Below the pieces are notes generated by a model. The model saw only the letters and a program-made list of their open reading frames with translations. It did not search any database and was not told the DNA's origin. Source: Crotophaga sulcirostris (Eukaryota; Chordata; Aves; Cuculiformes; Crotophagidae). From it: a stretch of 64,000 nt of DNA. Location: NCBI GenBank assembly GCA_013397455.1, contig VYZB01000036.1:2781690-2845689 (forward strand), in the 5' to 3' direction. This document shows, piece by piece, positions 1 to 13,500 of this stretch. The translations under genes and the position numbers were made by a program. The stretch's first letter is position 1. Each line of letters begins with the position of its first letter.

Positions 1-1205
1 TATATCCTTTATTGAATATCTCTCTGCCCAGGAAATAGTAATAGTGCTGCTTTTCCCTATATCACACACATACCGATACATTTAATGCTAAGAGAGCTCT
101 GAATTTAGATGGAAGTTTATATATGCCTTTCTAATATCCTTTTCTGAAGATAAAAAGTATAGTTTGTATTTTTACATTCTAACCAGGAGGATTGGGTTAT
201 GTACTATGTATGCTGGCTCTTACATATTACCTGAAGGTATAAAATCTCTGTTTTCTGGATTTCAAGGAGCATTGCGTACATGATTTTGGCATTCTCCAAT
301 TTTTGGAATCAGAAAAACTGCCAACTGCTGCTCCATTCACACTTTTGCAGACCATTATATCTTTGATTTAACCTCAAGTTTGGTTGTGCTGACTGGTGAA
401 ACAGTCTTAAATATTTATTTTTCTTTTTTACAAAGGCTCCCTCACCGTCTTCCTTCATGAGATCACGGCTCTGAGAACAGCTATGAGCTGAAGTTTGAAA
501 TGCAAAGAAATGCTAATTCTTAGATTCTCCCATTCTCACTGAGCTTCTGTGTAAGGGAATCCATATATCCCACACATTATGTACTCCTCATTTCGCTGCT
601 GCCTTTGAAATTCCAATGGTGGCTGTGGGAACTGAGGTAGCTGTCTGCGTTGGGGAATGCTGCCCTGTGTAGTCCAGGGCCAGTGAGAGGATATGTTGAT
701 GCATATACATGAGTGCTCTAAGGCTTGCCAATGTGTGGGGTTTCCATTGTGATCCTAGGTTGCCAGCAAATAAGATGGAGTGTGCCTGTTGTGTCAATCC
801 TCTTTCCTTCATTGATCCCATCAGTATTCTATTAATGACATGGTTGTGACCAACAGACTTTGTGTCAGATGCATAGACATCCTTCTTCCTGCTAGCCTCT
901 AAAAGAAGGAGGTGCAAGTAAGCAAACAGAAAGTTGCTCTGTACATTATTATTCACTGAGAGACCTCTTGAAGAAGTGGGAATGAAGTGGGAAATCAGTT
1001 TTAGCCAACTGAGGGATTTTCACCTCTCAGCAATAGCTATTAAGAGCTCCTGAATTCGCCAGCTGAAGAAGGTTTTAAGACTCTTAAGAGAATCAATGAA
1101 TTAGGAGCAAACTTCTGTCCTGGTAAAATCACTGCTATTTATTTATTAATTTCTGTTCAAAATGCCACTGAAAATTTAGATATAATATATTTAGATTTTC
1201 TTAAG
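1..1205. other. AT-rich sequence without recognisable gene
   Basis: I see no exon, RNA gene or named repeat here. A 122-codon frame on the minus strand (588-956) has no recognisable domain and no signal or motif. Its upstream and downstream context looks like the surrounding non-coding DNA, so I do not call it a gene. Confidence 0.6.
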
Positions 1206-1290
1206 TAATTATGAACCTCGTGCTTGAGTAATCCCATTTAAGTCAACAGAGCTACTCATACGACAAACAGAAGTGCTTTCCTGTTTAGAA
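1206..1290. repeat. Remnant of ancient interspersed repeat (imperfect palindrome)
   Basis: The core reads GAGTAATCCCATTTAAGTCA and is followed by an imperfect inverted copy ending CTACTC, giving a degenerate palindrome. From memory, sequences of the type 'gagtagtcccattgaagtcaatgggactactc' are widespread old repeats in birds, crocodilians and turtles, but I cannot name the family. Similar traces occur near 5620, 25285, 28090, 36540, 45940, 47060 and 53435. The call rests on that resemblance, not on a library search. Confidence 0.4.
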
Positions 1291-3219
1291 TGTCATTTTG
1301 ATGCACTTAGTTGAGTCTTTTTATTGGTTATGTTAGCAACCTTCTTAGATAATTTGACAATATTTGCTTTTACTATTAATAAATATTTCTAAATATAAGA
1401 TTTTATTTAAATAAACTGCAGTTAACCTATTCCACTTTGACACTTTGTTGAAGCTGTTAGAAAGAAACTTACCAAAAGCTCAACTTGTGTTTGTTATGCC
1501 AGAAACACATCAGCAATTATTTTCTCTGCTCTGGAGTCTGAATTGAAGGAATAATAACTTTAACACAGAGGTTCATTTTTCCCACAATATTATGTAATAA
1601 TCTTTTGTCATTTTTATAATAGTGTTGTATAATTGATGCTTACAATTTTGTCAAGAATCTCAATTTATTATGTCCTTTAATAAATGGACAAAAGTAGCTG
1701 TAGAGTTCAATTAGTGTGCTATAATGAGATCCTAAACTATGTAACTTTCTGTAGTACCTGCAGTGCCCATGTTACCCTAAAAGCTGAAAGTTTTTAGGTA
1801 CTCTAACCCTTTTAATACAGATTTTAGTATCAATTAATGTGAGGATATGATTGTATTTTAAGGTCATATTTTAAATGAAGTAATGATTTGTAGTCATGTA
1901 CGATGATGATAAAAGGTGAATGATTACAGAATTTGTTGCCTTTTTTTCCCCTTCTCTTCATCAGTGTCTTAGAGAAACAACTTGACCAACTATCATCTCT
2001 ATTCCTAGTTGCCATTGGATTTATTCAGTATACACATGAAAAAATTCTAAGGGAATATGACTTTTCTGGTGTTGATGGTCTCAGACAGGAATCTTCCTCT
2101 GGAGGCCTTCAAGGGCTCTCTTCTGCCTATTCCTCACTGACTATTGAAAATGTATGCATTTGCTCTAGAAGTACAAACTCATTGAAATTTAGGTGCAAAA
2201 CATCCCTCTGCAGTGGATTTTCAGGAATTTCCTTCCACTTATTTCCATGTTCCAACAAATGGATTTAACACATAAATAAACGCAGTGTTTTTTTCTATAA
2301 GGACATTTATTAAATATGAAGAAGGTGTTAGGATGGCTTGTTTGGATGAGTACATTGAGTATGAGTATATTGTAGTTGCTTTCCCAATTCAACTATGAGC
2401 ACATACCTACAGTCTTTTATTGAGTGTCTTTATAGTAACTAGATTGGAACATAAAAGCAAGCACTTGAAGAGCAAAGTGAAGTTTCTTGCTTTTTAATAA
2501 ACACTGTTCTCAGTTTTTCTGTCTTTCTGCTGTGGTCAGGTGCACTATCATCATCTTACTGGATGTGAAAGGACAGGGTTGCATTGTTGTTCTATGTCTT
2601 CCTTCACACATTTTGGAAGTGGCATGCTAACAACATACTGTAAATAATTAGATGCAGACAGATAAATAACTTTTTTCTCTATGTTGACATGTGTTACAGT
2701 AACCAAATTAGTCCTCCTTCTGCACATGCATTGAACACAATTATGAGAGTAGCGGAGCAAGAATATTAATTGGTTGAGTATGAAGGGAGTCATACAACTA
2801 TTTGCATCAAAATATAGCCTCTATAGGCGTACATATGGAGATTATATGATTGTAACCTGTGAGACAGAAATGGGTCTGTACTGTACTTGTAATGACGGTC
2901 TGGTAGTGTGGTATATAGAAAGAACCAAATAATTCATAAACCATATCATAATGTAGACTTGCTAGCCCTGCTTCAGTTTCTATGAAGAAAGGTGTTACTG
3001 AGTTTTGGGTCCAAAATAGCTTAGCATGCAAATTAGTCTGTGGTACATTTCGGATTCCCATGTTAAAGGACCAGTGTATGCAGACTCGATTTCAATTTAC
3101 TCAGTTTGAATTTACTTAAAAGTAACTGAAAACTAAAATAAACCTCATTTCTAACAAAGCTCCTCGTATCAACCAAGATAAATTACTCCATCCTCGCATG
3201 CTTGGCTGTTTGGTTAAAG

Positions 3220-3410
3220 GTTCACCTTCATGAACACAAAGGAGCCCAAAAGACCAGCTACAGGTGAGGGAAACCCAAGAACCTCATCAGGAACCCCCAG
3301 CCTGGCTTCTTCCAGGGCTGTCCTGGGAGGATGATCAACCCCATGGTCCAGAGGTGTCACCCACTAACTCAAGTTAACGGGAGAGGCTTTCCCTGGAGCA
3401 ACTTCACAGA
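3220..3410. other. GC-richer patch of unknown origin
   Basis: About 190 bases stand out from the AT-rich surroundings by composition, with several CC/GG doublets and stretches such as GGAACCCCCAGCCTGG. It could be a decayed LTR or other old repeat, or a regulatory element. I see no terminal repeats, target duplication or reading frame that would decide between these. Confidence 0.25.
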
Positions 3411-3656
3411 CAGTGTTGTCAGATTTTGTGAAAAAGCTCTATATGAATTGTCAAGAAAAGTTATGGCATGTTAGGTGATATAATTTATTAGTATAGAAAA
3501 AGACCTTTTAAAGTACCATAGACTTCCTTGGGATCAAAGATGCTATAAACACAAATCAATATTGTTAATTGCAGTGATTCAATTTTTTCTGTTCCTGTCC
3601 ACAAATTCCTTTGCTGTTGCTCTTGTTGTGTGTGTATGTCTGTGAGTGTCTTGAGG

Positions 3657-3708
3657 GCTGGGGGAAGAAGAGAAGGAGACAGAGAAAAAGAAAGAGAGAA
3701 GGAAAAAG
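3657..3708 (+). repeat. Purine-rich low-complexity tract
   Basis: About 50 bases consist almost entirely of A and G on the plus strand, with one C near 3680. The tract follows a short GTGTGTGT run at about 3628. Such homopurine stretches can adopt triplex (H-DNA) structure, but no function is implied by the sequence alone. Confidence 0.7.
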
Positions 3709-5574
3709 CCTTTGTTTAAGAGTTTTGAGAGAATTTGTGGCATAGAAAACATTTTCAGCTGCTGAAAAGTGCATTTGCTAAATAAATTATGTTGTCTTCT
3801 TCTCTACAAATTTTTCAGCAGGGGAGAATGTCTTTAGTATTTGGTGATTTGGTTTAGAATAATGCTGAGAAGTTGTAATCTTACAGAAAAAGCAGCTGCT
3901 TTGGATTGACCGACATGTGGAATAAATGGCTTATAGATAATCCCATGTGAATAAATGTGACGTTTCTGAGACTGGTTATGGATCTACTATGTTAATTGGT
4001 GGGAATGAAGTTTAGTTCTCCAGGAATAAATCAGAGCTGTCAAACAGTATCTAAAATGATAGTCATTTCCTGGTTGGTGCAGATAATAATGCTAATGGTT
4101 GTTAGTGGAATCTTTGTACAAAGGATATTACATTTCCCTATTTTTTTATCTCTTAGTAATGTCCTTATTTTCTTTTCACTGGTTACAGTCTTGAAAGAGG
4201 CACGCTATTAACCCTCAGCTATTCACAACAGAACCTACTTCCAGAATCCACCAGTCAGAATTCAGCAATGACTCATCCTGGACTGATTTCTTTGTCAACC
4301 ATTTAAGAACATATATTCTGAAGAGAATTTAAGCTAAACCAGGTTTAAGATGAGTGCACGCTTCCCAGCTCTTCCTGAAAACTATTTTCCCAAACTATTT
4401 CTTCTTTTTTAGAGCTGAGTTTGGAAGACCTCTGGCCTGCAGGGTTCAGTAAGTGTACCTTTTACCTTCCTAAAGTCCTGCAAATGGTGGGACTTTTGGT
4501 TTATATCCATGACAAGATGACCAAATCTAAAACTGAAGTGGGAAAGGTCAGATTGTTCCCTTTGACATGGCAAAAAAATATGGTTCAAGTGAAGCACAAA
4601 TTCCACAGAAACACATAGAACAGTGTGAGTTTGCACTTTATTCAGGATTTTTGCAGATATAAAACTATACATTTTATTTTGTCCATCATTGTTATCTATT
4701 ATTAAAAAATTCAGGGTCTGTTTTTCTTATTTCATGATGTTTTACTAACATGAAATTTTCTAACATGAATTCTTCACAGTCTTCACATTTATTTCTTTGT
4801 TTGAATATTCAGCACTATCTATTGACTGCAACTCTGGGCAGATGATCAGGAAAAAATTAAAAGGATTCAGAAACAAATTTCACATGGCTTTCAATGGATC
4901 CCACCCTCCTAAACTTTTAGAGACTTTCCCAAATCACTTTTTGCCTCTTGTAATCAGCCCAAGAACCTAGATTTCTTTCACTCTTTGCCTGTAAACTACT
5001 CTAACTTGACCTGTGGTTTCTTGTGAGTACTACCACTCAGTCAGTCTTAAGTTAATAAAACAAGATTTGGAAAAAAATTCCGACTTTAGACTTGATTAAG
5101 CATTCAGAAATTATTTTTTTACTAATTTATTTAATTATCTTGAATTAGATAAAAGTTCAGACATTGATGTTTCAAATATATGTGAAATGTGACCATTTAA
5201 AATTTGAAAATGTCTTCAGCAGTCTAAAAATACGTTAACTGATTGGGAAAGAGAAAATAGAGTGAGGCTTTATTTCATTTGTGTAAAGCCTTCATACTAG
5301 TCTGATTTAAATGGAGATAATGTGATTTAGATAACCAGTAGCTGAATATAAATAGACAATAACACAGTTATAGATTAAGGGTTTCATTATGGATGTCTTT
5401 ATTTTTAGGCTCCCTTAAGACTTAACTTCCAGACAATAAAAATTCAGCAGATTCTTAAATAAAAAAATATAAAGAAACAGCACTTGATCAAAGACATTAA
5501 TTTGCTAGCTATCTATATGTTAATGTGCCTGAAACCTACTTGGATAGAGTTTTGTGGTTAAGATACCACATGTA

Positions 5575-5700
5575 AACCTCTAGGAGTTAACGTGTGATTA
5601 ATGTGTTAAAAGCCCCATTAGAGTCAATGGAGATCACAAGCACGCACTGCTGTTTGAGCCACCTAAGACATGTTCAGATGTTACATGAGAGAAGCTGCAT
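5575..5700. repeat. Possible remnant of ancient interspersed repeat
   Basis: The segment holds the motif CCCATTAGAGTCAATGG (5614-5630). It resembles the degenerate palindrome seen at 28080-28098 and shares the string CCATTAGAGT with 36532-36541. I read this as the trace of an old repeat family scattered through the window. Boundaries are guesses. Confidence 0.3.
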
Positions 5701-8700
5701 GCTTGAGGAGTGGCTGCTAAAGGGCAGGCAGAATAACTTAGACCATCTATTTGGAAGTATACTCCTATGAATGGGTAATTGAATTTAGCACCTAGTCAGT
5801 GTGGTGCAAGGGACGACTACAAATGGCTCAACTCACTATAAAATAGATCTTGGACTGCTACATTACGCCATGTTTGTATAGCTTCTAGTGAAAACTGTTT
5901 GTTGCCTATCACTAGGGATATTACATACTAGTAATGCTGATAATGCATTGAGACCATTTCAACTGTAATGTTTTGTAGACGCGTGTGTTATGATGATAAA
6001 TGTATATTAAAAGACTGTGACTTGCTCTGATATTATTGTAATGGAGGCTGCATAAATACCTAAGTGAACCAGATTTTCAAAAATCAGCACGTTCCTGAAC
6101 AAAAACGAGCTATATTAGCTGAATAAATAATTTACTGAAAATAATTCCCATGGCTCTTATACTAAACTTGATTTACAAAAATTATAGAGTATATTGTAGG
6201 AAGATGTTGCTCCTGTCTACCATTTAGTCAGAAAAGCACCAGAAAAGTGTTTAGAAATGAAATACTTTCTGTACAGAATATCTGACTTCACTCTTGTAAC
6301 TGCAGTGTGTTTTATTCCAAGCTCCATTTAGTAGAGTTATTGCCTTGGCATAAGCAGATAAAACAAATATTTTGAAGACCTATCCAGGCCGTTTGCTTCT
6401 GATGTTTCTGGTTATGCACCATGAGTCTTTGCTTCTCCATAATTAAGCGTGTGTTACTGATGAAGAAAGTCTGTATTACTCTCTGAATACTGAGTGTTCT
6501 GTGACCATGGATTCTTTTTTCCCATATAAATACTGGAAGCAAAACTCAAAGTCTAGTGTCATAGTTCTGCTGTTGGTCTTCAACACCATCATGTCCTGTT
6601 AATCAATCAGCTGTAGATAAAACTCACAGGTACAAAAATATAATATTACCCTCGGTGTGTCAAGGACTGATAGCATTGTTTTTGCAACAGTATTTTACTG
6701 AAAAAATTTAAATTCATGTCACTAGACTTCATTGTAGGAAATGTCTGCATAAGTTGACAAACATTAGAGGTACAGAACTGATTGGGCTGCTATGAAGAGT
6801 ATGGGCATGTTAAACACTGGGAAAAGCTGTAATGCCACTGAAGTCTGAATTCAGCCTGAGTAGAGCCAAATGAGAATGGAACTCATTTCTTTCTGCTAGT
6901 ATTTGTAACTCTTGTGTTGTATGGACATCTTGGAAGATGATCTCTTCATGAGTGGACCAATAAAGTCATGCAGGTTCATCATATTTCAATGTTTTGCCTA
7001 TAGATACTTAAAGTTGATTATTACAGTTGATTATTACAGTTGATTACAGCAGAGCCTATTTGGGGTTGACCCCTTCATCACCCTTTTTTAAGGCAAAACA
7101 GCTAAAAGATGTTAGGTATTTAATTTTCTTTCTTTTTGGGCCAAGAATTTTGGAGTTGAAGAAAAAAAAAGGTCAAAACATAAAAGAGAAATTAGGGATA
7201 TAGATTCCAAAATTCTTAATACTGAGAAAATGCATTGCCTCCATATAAACCGTATCTTTTACTTTCTGATATAACATATGTAAAATGTCAGCTCATTTTA
7301 GCAAAAACTTCTTTCTGTAGAGATTAGGGAAGTCTTATTCAAACTTAAAAAATTGGGTTTTATTTATAACTGTCATATGTGTATTAGTTCATTAAAATAT
7401 TTTGCCTCACAAAGTTTTTTAATTAGGAGTTAAGAATTCTGAGCTTTGGCTTTTTTCCCTTTTAATTTTATGGTGAATATTATATAAATATACATATATT
7501 TAGAATTAAGACTATTAAGAATTTGGAAATATTCTTAATTTCATTGTAGTATGAGTAACTACCTTCAGTAAGGTTCTGCCATAGCAGATTGCTGATGATA
7601 TGCCTTTATTCATTTCAGGAGACAAAATGCTATTTTTGATATTTCACTTGACAATTTTTTTTTATTTAATGCTTTCATGCATTTTTCAATCAAAATCTAC
7701 TCTATATTCTGCAAATAGCAACAAGTTGAAAAAATACTGCGTTCCATCAGGAATGTACTGTAATGCACCTGATAGTTTAGAGGTGAAGCCATGAAAATGA
7801 GATGTCATTAACCCTAAATTTGCTCAGTTAGATCAAATTCACATTTGAAAAATTGAAGTTTTCTTGATCTAACATTATTAAATGTACATTCTTCTGCTCA
7901 ACATGTGTAGGTATTTCGTGTGTATGTGCACACGTTTGTGCGTGTATATTGTATTTCCAGGTGCATCTTTTAAAGCTAGACCTATATATTAGAAAATACA
8001 TTGGAAACTTTAAGGTATAAACATTGTAAGAGGGTTTTAATGATTCCAGAAGGAAATCTTATTATTACAAGGAACTGAGAGCAAGAAATCCAAGTATCTG
8101 AGAGGTAGAAACAGGGATATCTGTGACGCCGGAGGCAGCAGGATTCATCCCCATTAACCTGTTACAAACCTCTAACACGTCCTGAGCCTTAGTTCCCTGT
8201 TGTGTTAAGTGCTGTGGCACACTGTACCAGCACCCAGCCAATCTCCATGGCCTGGGAAATACACTGCACCTACACAGTAGCTCACGGTGTGTGAACAGTC
8301 CCACCAACATTAGTCATTGCTGAGTGGAAGTGTTGGGAAAAAACCTAAAAACTTCATAACACTTAGTGCACAGAGGTGGTAATTTTAGTTAAACTAAGCT
8401 TATTTTAAAAATTTATCTTTAACTTGTTTTTAAGTTATTTTTAAAAAGCTGTTTTGAGGTCTTTAACTTGTTTCAAGATTCCTTTGAAATATAATAAGTG
8501 GATGTTACTGATCTGAACCACTTGCATGTATCATATGTGCCTTTACTGCTTTGAAATCTGATATATAACAAGGAGAAAGATTAGCAGTTAATGTAAATCC
8601 TCGAAAATCCATATATATGCTCTTGATTAATCCATTCCTAGATTTATGATTCAAATATTGTACTACTGTACTGTTAATTTTCTTGAGATCGGAGAGTAAT

Positions 8701-10224
8701 CAATTAGCATCTGCCATTTCCATAGCTATGCAAATATACCTATGTGCTTCTGAAAGACAAAGATACAGAATTATTTTCAAATACTAGGCATTTAGATATC
8801 ACTGATTAGAAGCTTTGTACATGATTAAGACCATATAATGAATTCCTTAGTTTTAAAAATGACTTTAAATCCACATGTATTAGATGCTTAAATATCTATA
8901 GATTAGAACTCAAGGGTCTGATTTCAAGCCACATACAGTTTCTTTTAGTTCTATTTCTGGAAATACTTATACATACCTTGTAAGCTCCTCTTTTCTATGT
9001 ACTCAAAGTACTGAAATATACCTATTATTTATGTTTTTATTTTTCAAGACAAAAATGAAGTTACATAGATCTATATTATGTGTTCAGATACAATTATAAA
9101 CTTCTGAGACTAGAGATCATAACTGAAAGTCTCAAGTTTTCCAGTTCAAAAAGAAAATTGGATTCCTATACTTTATAAAGATATTAGTTGAGCTAAGAAC
9201 TAAGAATAGCACTTAATGTTGCAAACTTTTTTGGTACCAGATATTAGCTATTAGATATTATCCAAAATGAAAATTAAACAGACGTGAAAGCTGCTGCAGC
9301 TTCCTCAAAGCTTATTTGAAAGATTGCATTATTATGCTAAGGGTATATTGCTGAATTTTCTTAATGAATTAGGATGTTAAATTTGTTTTGGATAAATAAC
9401 TCTTATATAACTACAAGTAAAGAAAGTACTTCAAGTAACTGTTCCACTTAAAAATGACCTGTCACGCAGTTGTGAAACTTACACAGAAGTGAGATGAAAA
9501 ATCAGTGATGGTTTGACTTCGGGATTTTTTTCTCAGATATCTGATTTAAAATTTTCTGGAAACTCAGGATCACCTTTTCAGCTCTAAAATGTGCATAATG
9601 ACTTGGATAAGTTGACCGGCAACAGGTAAAAAAATATTTTTAATTGATTTGTTATGCAGTAGGATTTATAGAGGAGTGTTTGAAGGTCCAGAAGTGAGAT
9701 CAAAGCAATCTAAATTCTACCTGGTGCTGTGTCTCAGATTTACGTGAAAGAGGACTCTCTTTCCGTATTTTAAACATCTTACAATAACTGTTGTAAGGCT
9801 ATATTAACTAATACAAGAAATCCACTGAAATCTTGAGAAAGCATGTCATGAATAATGGCTGAAATTTATTGTTGATATTTTTATGCCCAATAGTTTATCG
9901 GTTTTACCAGCTGCACATACAGTGTTGTATGATTTTGTCAGTTTGTGATGGTAGTCCATTCACAGGTTCAGTCACCTTCATTTAGAAGCCTACATGTGTC
10001 TGTCTGTAAGTTGACTTCTTTAACTTCAAGGGAGACTTAGGGCTGAATTTAATTTCCCGTTCACGGGTGTCTGAAACTATTTGAGATAACCTAATACATG
10101 TTCCTAACCTCTAGCTGCCACTATAGAAGCAGGTTGCTTACAAGTCCCATTTCATACCTGTCAGCTCGGTGTGGATCCCCAAAGGTATTTCAAAAGCACT
10201 AGAAATCTATTGACCAACTGAGGT
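5701..10224. other. AT-rich sequence without recognisable gene
   Basis: No coding region or known repeat is evident, apart from a small tandem repeat at 7013-7048. The part from about 8070 to 8330 is slightly richer in GC and has an 81-codon minus-strand frame, but nothing in that frame resembles a known protein. Confidence 0.55.
7013..7048 (+). repeat. Short tandem repeat, 13-bp unit
   Basis: The unit GTTGATTATTACA occurs twice in perfect tandem (7013-7025 and 7026-7038), followed by a third copy shortened by three bases (7039-7048). It is a minisatellite-like array of under three units, with no sign of a role. Confidence 0.85.
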
Positions 10225-10580
10225 GAAATCGGTGTGGGGCCACCACAATCGCTGGTGGATGGAACACCTGCTCTGTGAGGATAGGCTGAAGGAGATGATG
10301 CTGTTCAGCCTGGAGAAGACATGATTTTGCAGTGCCTGAACAGTACCCTCCAATGCTTAAGGGGAGGTCATCCAGAAGATGGAGGTAGGCTTTTCACTGT
10401 GAGGTATGGATGAAGGACAATAGACATGAGTTGAAGCAAAGAGAGGTTTAGATTGTATATAAGAAGAAACTTTTTCATTGTAACAGGAGTTAAGCATTAG
10501 AAGACGCTGCCCAGAGAGGCTATGCAGTCTCTCTTCATCCTGGTTTCAAGACCACATTGGACAAAGCCCTGAGCAACCTT
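10225..10580 (+). mobile_element. CR1 LINE fragment (old), sense strand
   Basis: CR1 is an avian non-LTR retrotransposon copied by target-primed reverse transcription and usually truncated at its 5' end. This copy preserves landmarks of the CR1 ORF2 C-terminal region in sense order: GAGGATAGGCTGAAGGAG, TTCAGCCTGGAGAAG, then GCCCAGAGAGGCTATGCAG and a phrase corresponding to 'acattggacaaagccctgagcaacc'. It is highly diverged, with several indels, and lacks the 3' terminal octamer repeats, so it is an old and incomplete insertion. Both boundaries are approximate. Confidence 0.85.
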
Positions 10581-13500
10581 GAGGTGCCATCCCATCAGTA
10601 CAACCTTTACCAGTGTGGTTAGAAGAGCTAAGAGCTATTTAGATCACTAAGCAGGTGGCTGGGATTCATGTAATCTATTTTAGCTTGCCTACCTTATGAC
10701 AAAGTACAGTACCAACGAAGATATATAGATCTTTTTGACTGCATAACAAGCTGAGAGTAACTCACTTAGGTGTCTAGCTTAAATGTCTCGATGTCTCAAC
10801 TGACAGCAGCTTATGTGTACTGTCCTATATTTGGGAGTTGTTACTTAAGATTGCTCCACCCAGTGTTTCCATGGAATTGTTGACAACAGTCATCCAGCAA
10901 TAGAATTGAAATTATTACTAATACTAGTAAACCTGGTACAGTATAAGTAAAGGGAATAGTCAGGAAATGTCTTGAGTAGGCCTTTGAGTGGATTTTCTTA
11001 AACCCCTTTTGCCACTAGTGATTAAGTGGAAAAAGAATTTTTGCATTAATTCTAAGAATGGAGATCAAATAGTTGGAAATTTATGCCCTATTCAATTTAC
11101 TAATAGTCATTAATCTTCAGCGCAATTTGAAAACCAGTCCCATTTCCTTGGAAAGTCATTCCGAATTCTTTGATGAATTAATGATCTGGGCAGAAATGTG
11201 TGATTCCATAAAACAGTGTAATTATACAGAATGTGAAATTCAAGAGCTCTTAATTCATGGAACAATTGTATTTTACTTTAATACTTTATATGGCTATTTG
11301 ATACACGCACAGAACAGAATATGCGTATGAAAAAATATGTATGAGATGTATATGTATTTGTATTATGAAAAGTGTCAGACATTCAAGGAATACAGTTAAC
11401 AAAATCCATAAAACTGCTGTGCCAATGTTTTTCCTGCCCTCCCAGACTTAGCAGGGTGTGTACTTTTATAGTTTAACAAGCTTTCCTATTAGATTTTGAA
11501 AAATGAATCTAGTTATTGACATACTTGGAACATATTCAGTTAGTCTTGATTTGGTATATTTGATTTAAAGGTTTTTGATTATTTGTTCCATGTTCTAACT
11601 TGACAACTTAGAAATGGAATGAAATTAACCTGTCAGGAAGGATTAATGAACTGATTTTGTTCACTAGTTTAGATGCTTTACATGGATCGCACTGCAGCTG
11701 ATCTTGCCACTGAATGAATATTAATTTCTGAGAATGGATTAGAGGTCGATGTTATGATATCCTATACTTTCATATACTAATTAACAACCATTTACCCGGG
11801 GAGTGAAAAGAAAATATGTAAAGCAGTGAGCTGCTCTGTAGTTTAATTAAACACATTGTTTTTGTATTAGAGAATGAACGTATTCATAGGTTATTAGTAT
11901 ATACATCAAATGCTGATAAGTATAATTGATGGACAAAAGAATTAGTTGAATGTTAGTTAAGCCTATTTTTATTGCATTGAATATCCTGTAAACCTACTTC
12001 TTACATTCCATACAGAACTATTGATTGACAAGATGTGTTTCCCTGAGAGGTTTAGTGAGCTATTATTAATATGAAAAAGCACATCCATATGCAGAAGATA
12101 ATTCTGTAGTCTTTTAGTTAGATGTGAATGATTTCTTAATTCGGAATGTTCAAAAATTTTTGAATTCAGCTCACTCTAGCTTTGGAAATCTGATAGATAA
12201 CATCAGTGGAAGAAGTAGGTTTTGGTCTGCCTTTGTTCTCCCCATCTCGGCCTCTAGCTGTGAAACTACACGCCATGCAACTCCTTTTGTTGTAAACCAC
12301 ATTTCATCAGACTAAGAAGGCAGAAGAACTTTAAGTTGCAATTGCAACTGCAATTATTTTCTTCCTTCGTAGCATATGTAAATGTAAATTTTAATAGAGC
12401 AGAAAATATTTGTAATAAATTTCATCTTCTGTGAAAATACATTAAAAATACTTGAGTTAAATATTAAAGAGTAAATTTTCTGCCTGTTCATATGAAATAT
12501 ACAACACCTGGCCTCTATATGCAAATAACATGATCCTGTTTATTCATCTAAAATCTAGTGATTGCATGAAATTTATTTTGCAGTCTTTATTTGATTGAGG
12601 TAACCAACTGGATTGACTGAGGTGCCCCAGTGACTCGAATATGATTGATGTGAACTGAGTATCTTATTTCTGTGTTAGAATCAGTTGACTAGAGAGACGT
12701 CTGCTTTCGGTGGATGGACACAGTCAATCAGCTGTTTACACGTTGGTTATCAATGCCAGGATTACTGCCTAGATTCTATTAGTGACTGCATTGATTTAGT
12801 TGTGGTGTGGAGTCAGGCACAAAGATGACAGAAGTGAGGTGAAGAAACTGTTTCGGAAGCAAAACACTGGACTGGGACACGTGCTAGAAAAAAAGAGCAC
12901 ATGGAGAATAACAGCTGAACTGTGAGGTCTGGCTGAGAAGACAACAGGGAGACATTTTATCAAATAAGGGCTATTTACTGCCATATTCCATTACAGGTTT
13001 AGTGTTACAACTACATTGTTTTTAACAGAAATTATGATTGTGGCTTTTATTATTGTGACACAGCCATTACTGGAATTTTGAAACACAAGCAGATTTGCCA
13101 TCTTTTCTAAGTAATGTAGAATTTTTCCTAAGACAGCAACTAGATTTTCATTCAAATTAAGTGAAAGACTTGTACTGGTTCTAGAGCACAAAAATTAATC
13201 TCCAATTTTAAAAGTACTAAGGAAGATACTTTTGATTTCTTTAGAAAGCACCGTGTAAAAAGACTCCATGTAGAAAATACTTTTTGATTTCACTTTTGTA
13301 GGGTAGTATATCTTCTTCCTTATCTTGCTGTTCTACAAGGTATTTTAATTTTGCAAACTACTGTACCTTAAACAAGGGTAGTGCAAAACCAGTGATTTCA
13401 TTACTCAGGCAATGGTTGTAAATTTTAACAAGCTGCATGTCAAAAGGTTATGTTAACTTTCTTTCAATCTACATAAGAGTGACTTTCATTTGATGTGCAA

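Larger units (their letters stand above)
1291..5574. other. AT-rich sequence without recognisable gene
   Basis: This stretch is non-coding as far as I can see. Short frames on both strands overlap one another and match no family I know. It contains a somewhat GC-richer patch at about 3220-3410 and a purine tract at 3657-3708, both listed separately. Confidence 0.55.

Noticed and set aside
588..956. Minus-strand frame of 122 codons
   Set aside because: No domain, no conserved-looking features, no supporting splice or promoter signals.
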